A stretch of DNA of 64,000 nucleotides, from contig JAEWKK010000003.1 in assembly GCA_023386045.1 (NCBI GenBank), positions 1-64,000 on the forward strand, written 5' to 3'. Shown piece after piece: positions 24,683 through 31,628 of the stretch. A program made the position numbers and the translations under genes. Within the stretch, counting starts at the first letter, position 1. Every line of letters begins with the position of its first letter. The notes under the pieces are model-generated. The model ran no database searches. It was not told the DNA's origin and saw only the letters and a program-made list of their open reading frames with translations. This DNA comes from Bacteroidota bacterium. GTDB lineage: Bacteria > Bacteroidota > Bacteroidia > Chitinophagales > Chitinophagaceae.

Positions 24683-25752
24683 TGCTTTGTAGGTATTGCT
24701 GTTGTCATTCTAACAACTCCATCAGTATTTTCAATAAATCCAAATGTAACTTCTATCTTTTTACCATTGGCACCATTTATCGTAATCACTTGATTATACT
24801 TTTGCCCGTGTTCAGTCAATTCAGTTTTAAAAGCTTTTGTTGCATCGAATTTTATCTGTTTGGCTAAATCATCTAAATTATCTTGATTAAATCCTAAGGC
24901 ACTTTCAAACCATTTAGCTTTCTCGCCGCCCACAGGATGCGATTTATTTAGCACATAATCTTTTAGTTTCTTTTGAACACTCTCCTCAGTAGTCTTTCCA
25001 AGTCGCTCAAGAGCGGATCGAGCGATTTGATCTTTTATTTGCTTTTGAACTAAATCACCCGGATCGGGAAGTACAGGGAAACCTAACGCTTCTTCCAAAA
25101 GTTCTTCCCCAAGATAATAAAGAGCAGCTTTCCCGTACACCACGAGTCCCGGAACTGCCATTAGCGGTAGCACGGTCATCGCTGTTAGTACATCGGCAGG
25201 ATTGGGAGGGCTTTGCCAGGCAAAACTGTTCACATTTCCTTTCCACCCATCCTTATCATATTCTACATACCATTGGCTCTTCATTGCTCCCGTCGCATTT
25301 TCAAATATTAGGTAGGTTTTTGCATCTATGTCCTGAATAGCATAAACATTCATTAAACCCATGTCCACCCCATCGAATTTTACATTCCAACCTTGGTTAT
25401 CCCATTCGCTTGCCACCTGTTTAACACCTGTTCCTGGATGAGACGTGACATAAGGATTATTCCATTTATATCCTTTAGGTTCAGCTCCATCTAAATCAAT
25501 CGCTTGAATAGGTGTATTTCCAGCGAATTGATAGGTCGTATACCAAGGATAGTTTTTGCTAAATGGATCTATGCTCAAAAACTTCCCAATCCGTGGGTCA
25601 TAAATTCTAAACCCATAATCATACTGTGCGCCTTCACCCTTCACTTCAATATCATTTTCCTTCCCATTAAATCCATACCTGTAAACATCAGAAGCTGAAT
25701 ACTTCCTCCCTGGCATCAGCATCCCAAACGGGTAATAGTCGTTGGCATTCAC
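24679..25752 (-). CDS. Orphan Rhs core with DUF6883-type toxin tip
   Basis: The 357-aa frame begins in the Rhs core: DYYPFGML at residue 5, YRYGFNGKEND, RIYDPRIGKFLSIDP, PWYTTYQFAGNTP, and DLDGAEPKG at about 85. A linker with a hydrophobic segment (VLTAMTVLPLMAVPGLVVYG) follows. The C-terminal about 110 residues form a DUF6883-like domain (LKDYVLNKSHPVGGEKAKWF, then FESALGF). The gene lacks the YD-repeat shell, so it is not a working Rhs protein. It is a donor-type cassette with its DUF4926 partner immediately downstream. The core still holds the 82-bp identity with the active rhs gene. Confidence 0.72.
   Translation of the reverse strand: MNANDYYPFGMLMPGRKYSASDVYRYGFNGKENDIEVKGEGAQYDYGFRIYDPRIGKFLSIDPFSKNYPWYTTYQFAGNTPIQAIDLDGAEPKGYKWNNPYVTSHPGTGVKQVASEWDNQGWNVKFDGVDMGLMNVYAIQDIDAKTYLIFENATGAMKSQWYVEYDKDGWKGNVNSFAWQSPPNPADVLTAMTVLPLMAVPGLVVYGKAALYYLGEELLEEALGFPVLPDPGDLVQKQIKDQIARSALERLGKTTEESVQKKLKDYVLNKSHPVGGEKAKWFESALGFNQDNLDDLAKQIKFDATKAFKTELTEHGQKYNQVITINGANGKKIEVTFGFIENTDGVVRMTTAIPTKQ
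25650..25731 (-). repeat. 82-bp inverted copy of the rhs core segment at 18912-18993
   Basis: The minus strand of this segment is identical over all 82 bases to 18912-18993 within the active rhs gene. It lies in the same reading frame of the core (PFGML to GKEND). Recombination here would join the active shell to the DUF6883 tip in frame and invert the DNA between the two copies. Confidence 0.9.
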
Positions 25753-25860
25753 AACATCTGCCGTATATTAATCAATGTTGCCGTCAGCAGTGGAATCAAC
25801 AACAATTTTACGATCGGAAATGGTGACAAGGACCTTACCTAAATGATTCACCCATTCACA
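25753..25860 (-). pseudogene. Upstream Rhs core remnant interrupted by a stop codon
   Basis: In the same minus frame as the DUF6883 cassette, this stretch encodes WVNHLGKVLVTISDRK, then STADGNID, a TAA (25770-25768) and YTADVVNAND. It aligns with LSNHLGNVLVTISDKR ... YDYYLADVMNAND in the active gene. The nonsense codon therefore separates two parts of one core. Similarity to the active gene stops at about 25860, close to the AAGTTCTTTGAAA motif at about 25885-25898. Confidence 0.75.
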
Positions 25861-26260
25861 TTTATTTTCATGTACATCCGCTTTTTTCAAAGAACTTTTC
25901 TCAACGCAAAATAGATAAAATCTTAAATGCCTCATGCTAATAAAGCAGTGTGAAAACGTAAGTAATGGGCTTCTCACGCTATGCGTTAACCACATTAAAA
26001 AGATGCTTGATCTCAAAATACGTGTGCATACAAAATTTACTTAAGAGAAATAGATTAGCTCATATTTTTCACTCGCAGCCACTTCTTCCCTCTATAGAAA
26101 TAGAGAAATAATAATGCAGGTTTTTTGAGCGTGCCCCTAGTTTGTTATCGCACAAAGCACTCATAAACTGGGTCCGGCTGTACACTCTTACTCAGTCGCA
26201 AGGCTATACACAAAATCTTCAGCGAGGTATCTGCTTCCATCCCTTCACGTGGTTTCTTGT
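25861..26260. other. Intergenic stretch between cassettes, no gene seen
   Basis: About 400 bp. The open frame that leads into the core remnant continues to 26016 but resembles nothing beyond the core. Other short frames lack any recognisable feature. The notable content is AAGTTCTTTGAAA on the minus strand (about 25885-25898), shared with the 5' edges of two other cassettes. Confidence 0.4.
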
Positions 26261-26290
26261 TGAAAAAAAAGGAAGCAAAACTGCTTCCTT
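26261..26290 (-). terminator. Rho-independent terminator after the Imm42-like gene
   Basis: AAGGAAGCA (26269-26277) pairs with TGCTTCCTT (26282-26290) around a short loop. On the minus strand the hairpin is followed by eight T residues (the A-run 26263-26270). It lies about 50 bp past the stop of the minus-strand gene ending at 26340. Confidence 0.75.
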
Positions 26291-26339
26291 AAATACTTAT
26301 TCTTCAGCCTCTTATACAACTAGCTTAATACACTACCAA

Positions 26340-26864
26340 CTACTCATATACTTTAGGTATGAGAAACGAAAGGCTCGTATATATATCCTGAATGATTTCC
26401 AGTTTTACATTATGAAATTGCAATTCGTTTAAATACCGGCTTCTTTCAACATATTCATGCTTTCGCCAAATCCACAAGAATTTTATACCGTTGTCGCAAT
26501 AAACCGAATTTATATCCCAATTATTAAAGTTTTCTTCCCAATCAAGAATAAATTTATCGAATCGTACCAATGATTCCTGTTCGGATTCTGAGAGATCGTA
26601 GAATCTATTTGGATCTATATAAAAGGGATTTATTTTAAGGAAGGTTTCTAAACAGGATAATCCAGCCAACTCATCTAACCATAGTTTATTATAGCTAACC
26701 GCTAGCCTTTTTAAAGATCCAAAAAAAGGTGCTATCAGATTTTTATCTTCCCAATCACCCAGTTTCTCACCTTTGAGCCATAATAGGGTTCGACTTTCCC
26801 ATTTTTTTGTAGAAATATCTACTTCGACTGCAAAATCAAGTTTGTTACCAAATATTTTATACAT
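26340..26864 (-). CDS. Imm42-like immunity protein
   Basis: This 174-aa cytoplasmic protein begins MYKIFGNKLDFAVEVDIS, then WLKGEKLGDWEDKN. This resembles the start of the Imm42 immunity family ('IFGd...FAIefeld...w..g.l..WI.Ge.iGD'). The rest is helical and strand-rich with many Trp and Tyr residues (LDWEENFNNWDIN, FLWIWRKHEY). It follows a truncated toxin fragment by 20 bp and ends at a strong terminator. The family call is by pattern only. It may persist as an orphan immunity gene that protects against siblings still using the lost toxin. Confidence 0.55.
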   Translation of the reverse strand: MYKIFGNKLDFAVEVDISTKKWESRTLLWLKGEKLGDWEDKNLIAPFFGSLKRLAVSYNKLWLDELAGLSCLETFLKINPFYIDPNRFYDLSESEQESLVRFDKFILDWEENFNNWDINSVYCDNGIKFLWIWRKHEYVERSRYLNELQFHNVKLEIIQDIYTSLSFLIPKVYE

Positions 26865-26884
26865 AAAGATGCAAGTTTAGCCAA

Positions 26885-27076
26885 CTATCCTTTTGTATAA
26901 TCGGCCTTCTTTCTAGTAGACGCAGGAACTTTATTTATGCTTACCCAAATTCTGGCGGAAGCTTGAACCGATGCATTATTGATTTCAAAGTTGCCTTTTT
27001 CAACCGTACTTTGACTAGTGATTGTATAAGAATATTGCAAATAGTGTTTAATGTCTGATCCTTTCCAAGTCTTCAC
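26885..27076 (-). pseudogene. C-terminal remnant of a toxin tip
   Basis: A 63-codon frame (MKTWKGSDIKHYLQYSYTIT ... STRKKADYTKG) lies directly upstream of the Imm42-like gene on the same strand, exactly where the end of its toxin should be. It is too short to be complete, has no core in front, and the 5' side runs into unrelated sequence holding a dead regulator. It is best read as the tail of a deleted Rhs tip. The ATG may be only an internal Met. Confidence 0.45.
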
Positions 27077-27130
27077 CGTTTTCTGCCTCTGACACTGTAA
27101 GTGTAAATTCTAACTAACTGATTTTGTTGG

Positions 27131-27454
27131 TGTTTCGCAAAAAGAAGGCCTCTACAAAGCGACCTGGGTAAAACTATCAGCACTTCAAGTAACGTTATTG
27201 GCCGCTATGAAAGAGATGAAGTAAACCCTTCTATTGAAGTGGTGATAAAAAATGCAGACACCCTTTAAACCTCGATTGATTACCTGTTTGGCAAAACCAA
27301 AGTGGAACTCAATAACAAGCTGTTTAAAAAAATACAGGATATACAAAAACTCTCTGCCGAGAATAGAGCCCATGTCTTTGCCCTCATGGAGGCTTTTTGC
27401 AATCACATAAAGCAAAAAAGGTGTTTGCTCAATAATAGAAAAAGCTCAGGATGA
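27131..27454 (+). pseudogene. Degraded XRE-family (helix-turn-helix) regulator
   Basis: On the + strand one frame reads DLGKTISTSSNVIGRYERDE then VNPSIEVVIKNADTL, a TAA at 27266-27268, then TSIDYLFGKTKVELNNKLFK and NRAHVFALMEAFCNHIKQKR, ending at a TGA at 27452-27454. This is the common Bacteroidota XRE pattern (VIGRYERDExxPSIEVxxKIA ... DYLxGKT ... EDKxxxFxxxDAF). The start is missing or frameshifted and the internal stop kills it. It lies opposite the toxin cassettes and may be left from an older mobile element. Confidence 0.7.
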
Positions 27455-27462
27455 CCTGAGCT
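27438..27462 (-). terminator. Hairpin terminator after the small immunity gene
   Basis: AGCTCAGG (27443-27450), loop ATGA, CCTGAGCT (27455-27462). On the minus strand the hairpin is followed by five T residues. It lies about 40 bp beyond the stop at 27504. It also overlaps the last codons of the dead XRE gene on the other strand. Confidence 0.6.
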
Positions 27463-27503
27463 CTGTACTGAACAACCTTAAGTCTATTTTTCAATTAAGG
27501 TCT

Positions 27504-27848
27504 CTATTTAATCTCTTTATTCAAGACCTTTCCTAGTTCATATACTTTTTGATCATCAATGTTTCCGAAAAGAATCGGATTAGCAAGTTCATAAATAATC
27601 TCTTTTAATACATCTTTTTCAAAATCAATATCATCCCGTCCTTCAATAGTGTTTGCCCATTGTTCAATAAGTTTTGACGTAATTAGGCCTGCGTTGAATT
27701 TTGAAAAAATATTTTTTAAATCATCAATTTTTAAGGTTATCAATGGTTCTTCGTTGTCCCATTTGTATTGAGCCAATTCACTTTGAATAATATAGATGTC
27801 TCCATTCAACTTAAGCAAATCCTTTAATATTTCAATTCTGGACTTCAT
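27504..27848 (-). CDS. Small cytoplasmic protein, probable immunity partner
   Basis: This 114-aa acidic, mostly helical protein (MKSRIEILKDLLKLNGDIYI ... WANTIEGRDDIDFEKD ... ELANPILFGNIDD) has no signal peptide. It starts 9 bp after the stop of the orphan core-plus-tip gene, the normal place for its immunity gene. I know similar small proteins (GRDDIxFE, ELANPxL) behind Rhs-type toxins but cannot name the family. Function inferred from position and size. Confidence 0.6.
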   Translation of the reverse strand: MKSRIEILKDLLKLNGDIYIIQSELAQYKWDNEEPLITLKIDDLKNIFSKFNAGLITSKLIEQWANTIEGRDDIDFEKDVLKEIIYELANPILFGNIDDQKVYELGKVLNKEIK

Positions 27849-27857
27849 ATATCAAAA

Positions 27858-29057
27858 CTACTGATTACTGAATATTGTCGTGTTTGATATTTTATCCTTG
27901 ATGTGGATAATGTTGCCGTCAGGATCATAAGTTGTCTTCAAAAAATTAGTAGTCTCTCCTTGTGCATTTACCCATTTTTGATAAACAGCCCTTGAGCCGG
28001 GTACCTGGCCAGGAGAATTAGCAGTAAACAAATATCCACCATCACCAAGCTTTTCAACTCCGATACTTTCCTTCGAGTTTAAAGGTACTGACTTGGAAAA
28101 GCGGTTAAAGTTTTTTTGCACAGAACCCTCTAATAGTATTTCCTGCTTTGCATAATTTAAAGAAAAATTTGAAGGTGAGTTATTTAATGGCCCCAAATTA
28201 CTTGCTCCTAACCCCATAAAACCACCAAATAGTTCCATAATTTGCATATTAACAAACCAAAAGAATTTGTAGTTATTTGTTGTCCGATCATGTCGCTCCT
28301 GAATCAGTACTGCTTTAGTGTTTGGATCTTTCGCTTGGTTAATCCTGTTTAGATCATTGTTATAGGAAGCCTGTCCAAAGAAAGCTGACCTTGCATAGTC
28401 ATTCGCAATCTCAAACGATTTATCTAAGATGCTTTGATCGATTCCAGTTAAATCTGTATTTCCGCCCGCAAGGCTGTTGTTGTAATAGGAATAAGTATTG
28501 TACGCTGTAAGGTTTGAAGGGTCTGAGCGTAGATATGAAAGAGTTGCTTCCTTCACACGGTTTCCAAAATTCGGATCGATGTTATTATTAGGATCGAATT
28601 GCTGTTGAGCAATATTATTGATGTCAACAATAATCTTATTCCAACTTTGTTGCTGGAGCATCGCAATGGCTTTCGGATTAGCAGAAGCAGACCTTGCAGC
28701 ATCTTCTAATCCTGCATCGATTTTGAAAACAAACATCTCAATAGTATTTGTTTCCATTTCTTCCATGCCATCGAGATCAACTGCAATAATTGGTTTGTTT
28801 CCTGCAAATTGATAAGGTGTGTACCATGGATACGTTTTAAACAATGGGTCAACTGATAGAAATCTACCTAACCTTGGGTCATAAATCCTAAAGCCATAAT
28901 CATACTGCGCACCTTCTCCCTTCACTTCGTTATCCATCTCCTTCCCGTTAAACCCATACCTGTACACATCTGAAGCTGAATACTTCCTCTCCGGCATCAG
29001 CATCCCAAACGGATAATACTGAAATTCAGCAAAACGCTTACTGGGTAAGGAATTCAA
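27858..29057 (-). CDS. Orphan Rhs core with C-terminal toxin tip
   Basis: The 399-aa frame opens at a TTG within AAGTTCTTTGAATTC and enters the Rhs core at residue 14: YYPFGMLMPERKYSASDVYR, GFNGKEMDNEVKGEGAQYDY, GRFLSVDP, PYQFAGNKP, and DLDGME at about 98. A helical linker follows, then a compact end domain (GGYLFTANSPGQVPGSRAVY, then YDPDGNIIHIKDK), a tip pattern seen in other polymorphic toxins whose activity I cannot name. The shell-forming YD repeats are absent. The first 13 residues (NSLPSKRFAEFQ) do not match the active gene, so the cassette joins foreign sequence to the core at YYPFG. Confidence 0.7.
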   Translation of the reverse strand: MNSLPSKRFAEFQYYPFGMLMPERKYSASDVYRYGFNGKEMDNEVKGEGAQYDYGFRIYDPRLGRFLSVDPLFKTYPWYTPYQFAGNKPIIAVDLDGMEEMETNTIEMFVFKIDAGLEDAARSASANPKAIAMLQQQSWNKIIVDINNIAQQQFDPNNNIDPNFGNRVKEATLSYLRSDPSNLTAYNTYSYYNNSLAGGNTDLTGIDQSILDKSFEIANDYARSAFFGQASYNNDLNRINQAKDPNTKAVLIQERHDRTTNNYKFFWFVNMQIMELFGGFMGLGASNLGPLNNSPSNFSLNYAKQEILLEGSVQKNFNRFSKSVPLNSKESIGVEKLGDGGYLFTANSPGQVPGSRAVYQKWVNAQGETTNFLKTTYDPDGNIIHIKDKISNTTIFSNQ

Positions 29058-29148
29058 AGAACTTGTTTGTCCCTGATTTTGACCATATCCTGCAATTTAT
29101 GGTGTTTTTATGGCCAGCGAATCATTGTAAATTGAATAAAACAATTGT

Positions 29149-30210
29149 ATGCAAAATTCAAAATCAAAAAAAAAGGTTCATGCTTTTTTCCCTCTGTTCA
29201 ATAAGTTTATTTCGGACAGCCGGCGGGGTACCAGGTTGCAGGCAAATGGTAAAAGGGTTTCAAAAGATACGATCAGGAATTATCACTACCTGGGCAAGCA
29301 TCTTCTTAATTTTTGCCAGGTAAAAAAATTTGAACTCAGGTTGCGGGAGGAAAAAAGACTCAATTCCCGGGAAGTGCTATCGGAACAAATTTATTGGAAG
29401 AAGTTCTATAAAAAGTTCACCGATTATCTTTACCAGGACCTGGGATTTTTTGATAATTATGTTGGAAGTCTTATCAAAAATCTAAAGGCTTTTTTCAATT
29501 ACCTTAATAGAGATACCGCTGTTAAGGTGGGCCAATTCCACAAGATATTTTATGTAAGCCGGGATGAAATTGCCATTTTCACTCTGTTACCTGAAGAATT
29601 GCATTTTCTCATTTATGATAAGATGTTTGAAAATTCTTTATCAAAACGAATGAGGGAAGTAAAGGATGTTGTAGTATTTGGATGTACGGTAGCTTTAAGA
29701 GTCTCAGATTTATTAAAGCTCAAAAAGGCTTCGGTGAGAATTCTGCGAAACCGTCATTACCTGGCGGTCCGGTCCCAGAAAACTCTTACTGATACCATGG
29801 TGCTACTCCCAGATTATTGCCTTGAGATTATTTTGAGGTACAAGCATCTGAAGGGAGATTTATTACCTAAGTTTAATAAGTCCAACCTCAATAGTTCAAT
29901 TAAAATATTATTTGAAAAGGCAGGATTTACACAGGAGGTTACAGTTCACAGGTCAAGGCGGGGTAAGCAGATGTTAAAGGGCCATATTAAGGATAAGGAA
30001 AAGGTCCTGCGTTTTTGTGATGTAGCCAGTACCCATATTATGCGTCGTACTGCTATTACCACCATGTTGAGCCTGGGAATGCAGGAACAGCTGGTAAGAA
30101 AAATAAGCGGCCATGCGCCAGCTTCAAAGGAGTTTTACCGGTATGTGGAATGGTCACAAGCTTATATGGATAAAGAAGCGGAGCGGGTGTTTGGGGCCTT
30201 TCAGCCCTGA
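29149..30210 (+). CDS. Tyrosine recombinase / phage-type integrase
   Basis: This 353-aa protein has a SAM-like core-binding region (about 10-125) and a catalytic domain (about 145-345). Visible active-site residues are Arg184 in ALRVSDLLKL, Lys211 in RSQKT, His296 and Arg299 in THIMRR, His322 in SGHAP, and Tyr330 or Tyr332 in FYRYV. All the residues of the family are present, so the enzyme should cut and rejoin DNA at specific sites. It lies divergent from the last toxin cassette with about 90 bp between them, and ends in a palindromic repeat. It may be the integrase of the element that brought the cassettes, or the enzyme that moves them. Confidence 0.88.
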   Translation: MQNSKSKKKVHAFFPLFNKFISDSRRGTRLQANGKRVSKDTIRNYHYLGKHLLNFCQVKKFELRLREEKRLNSREVLSEQIYWKKFYKKFTDYLYQDLGFFDNYVGSLIKNLKAFFNYLNRDTAVKVGQFHKIFYVSRDEIAIFTLLPEELHFLIYDKMFENSLSKRMREVKDVVVFGCTVALRVSDLLKLKKASVRILRNRHYLAVRSQKTLTDTMVLLPDYCLEIILRYKHLKGDLLPKFNKSNLNSSIKILFEKAGFTQEVTVHRSRRGKQMLKGHIKDKEKVLRFCDVASTHIMRRTAITTMLSLGMQEQLVRKISGHAPASKEFYRYVEWSQAYMDKEAERVFGAFQP

Positions 30211-30283
30211 GGGGGCCTCTATGAGTCCCCCTCAGGGTGACACCCTTCAGGATCCCCTTCGGGGGGCCTTCAGGGTGACAAGG
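30205..30283 (+). repeat. Palindromic GC-rich repeat overlapping the recombinase stop
   Basis: CCCTGAGGGGG (30205-30215) and CCCCCTCAGGG (30227-30237) are perfect inverted repeats; the first contains the TGA of the recombinase gene. A second unit follows with CCCC TTC GGGG and ends CTTCAGGGTGACAAGG (30268-30283). That last block recurs with one mismatch at 31376-31391. The first hairpin could act as a terminator but lacks a T-run. This looks like a dispersed intergenic repeat. Confidence 0.6.
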
Positions 30284-30360
30284 GAACGGGAAAAGGGAAA
30301 CGGGAAAGGTGAATCAAGAGAGGAGAAACGAGAGACGAAAAGGCACTTACACAACAAGAA

Positions 30361-30389
30361 CCTTAAACCTTAAACTTTAAACCTTAAAC
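30361..30389. repeat. Heptamer tandem repeat CCTTAAA
   Basis: Four tandem heptamers, CCTTAAA CCTTAAA CTTTAAA CCTTAAA, followed by C. They lie between the recombinase and the CPBP protease gene. They resemble the GTTTAG-type nonamers at 35191-35249. Confidence 0.8.
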
Positions 30390-30401
30390 AAAACCATAAC
30401 C

Positions 30402-31307
30402 TCACCAATGCATATTTCCCCAATAGCCTCCCAATTCCATCATCCAGGCAATGCCAAGATGCACCATGAGGCCTCCATAGATGGTGCGGGTGTGGTAGGT
30501 GACAATACCCAGGATCATCCCTCCAAAAAATGAGCTGATACATTCACCCAGTGGCTTGCCGAAATGGATGGTGCAATAAAACATGGCCATGGGAAGGATG
30601 GCATCTTTTCCAAACCATCTCGAGAAGGCCAGGACCAGAAAACCCCTGAAAAATAACTCGATGGTAAAAAAATCAGAGCCATAGGAAAGTTCATAGATCA
30701 ATTTATATACTCCTGTTGATGAAGTATTCAGGAAGGAGATGTGTTTGAGTTTGGGATAGGTATGAAGGAAATCCGGTTGCGTGGAAGCTAGTGCAATGAG
30801 AGGGACCATGATCAACAGCATGATGAAGTAAGGACGAAGTGAAAAGTCCTTAGCGTTTAATCCATAAAATGGCTGCTTCTCTTTGCCAGACCGCCATATT
30901 AACCAAAGGATCAGGGTGACAATAATTAGTTTGAAAGGCCAGTAAATCACACGATTCAGGTAAGCGTTTCTGATTTCATCAGCTGAAAAGTTCCAGTCAA
31001 CTTCGAAAACCATCTTCCAGGCAAAAATGGCCGGTGCCAGAAACAAGAGGAAAATAAAACGGAGTGGAAAAGTCCTTTTCTGCTTTGTCCAGGTAAATAT
31101 CAATGCATAGCCTGAGGAAAATGAAAACAAAAAAACCAGGTACCAGCCCGCAAAACTATTTAGTTCATCCAAGCTATTGAGGTAATGATTGAGGCCGAAA
31201 TAATAATTGATGAAAACCAATACCGCCGTGATGAAGGCTGCAGTCAGCCATACTATTTTATCTGTTTCCTGCCAGTAACTATGCAGGTAGCTGAAGATCT
31301 TCTTCAT
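30402..31307 (-). CDS. CPBP-family intramembrane metalloprotease
   Basis: The start at 31307 (MKKIFSYLHSYW) is preferred. The open frame runs 33 codons further up, but that part (PHHRPCHPEAEGEGNPS) is translation of an intergenic repeat. The 301-aa protein has about eight membrane segments. The CPBP/CAAX-protease motifs are visible: IELFFRG (Glu and Arg of motif 1, with only one of the two usual Glu), YCTIHFGKP (motif 2 His) and GGLMVHLGIAW (motif 3 His). Such proteases cut membrane-bound or prenyl/peptide substrates. The substrate is unknown and no linked gene suggests one. Confidence 0.75.
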   Translation of the reverse strand: MKKIFSYLHSYWQETDKIVWLTAAFITAVLVFINYYFGLNHYLNSLDELNSFAGWYLVFLFSFSSGYALIFTWTKQKRTFPLRFIFLLFLAPAIFAWKMVFEVDWNFSADEIRNAYLNRVIYWPFKLIIVTLILWLIWRSGKEKQPFYGLNAKDFSLRPYFIMLLIMVPLIALASTQPDFLHTYPKLKHISFLNTSSTGVYKLIYELSYGSDFFTIELFFRGFLVLAFSRWFGKDAILPMAMFYCTIHFGKPLGECISSFFGGMILGIVTYHTRTIYGGLMVHLGIAWMMELGGYWGNMHW

Positions 31308-31375
31308 GTGGAGCAGTAAAACCAGCAAATATGCGGTAAGATTGGTTAAGATGGAGGGATTTCCTTCGCCTTCGG

Positions 31376-31560
31376 CTTCAGGATGACAAGGACGGTGATG
31401 GGGCATCGCCTATGCTAAAGCTCCGACCGTCGCTATTAGCTTTGGTCGGCGATGATGGTGAAGGCACATCGACTGCGTTAAAGCTTCATCCTTCGCCATA
31501 GGCTTCGACCTTCGCCTGAGGCTTCGGATGACGCAGTCGGATGACGATGACAGCGATGGC
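31376..31560. repeat. Structured intergenic repeat (CTTCAGGATGACAAGG type)
   Basis: The stretch is rich in CTTCG and GATGAC units. It begins with CTTCAGGATGACAAGG, shared with 30268-30283 with one mismatch. It can fold: CGACTGCG (31470-31477) plus TCATCC (31486-31491) pair with GGATGA (31526-31531) plus CGCAGTCG (31532-31539). CCGACC and GGTCGG form another small hairpin near 31418-31448. No coding potential; base composition differs from the neighbours. Confidence 0.6.
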
Positions 31561-31628
31561 ACAAAAATTTTCCAAACTCAGGAACAAACCTTAGATTTAC
31601 TCTTCTAAAAATCAAAACATACTATAAC

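Noticed and set aside
29063..29323. 86-codon + strand frame before the recombinase
   Set aside because: It overlaps the start of the recombinase gene in another frame and has no recognisable features.
11667..30210. Type VI secretion or contractile injection cargo
   Set aside because: No VgrG, Hcp, PAAR, sheath or baseplate genes are present, and the Rhs protein has a Sec signal peptide.
31308..31406. Longer N-terminus for the CPBP protease
   Set aside because: The extra 33 codons are translation of a dispersed repeat; MKKIFSYLHS at 31307 is a normal start.
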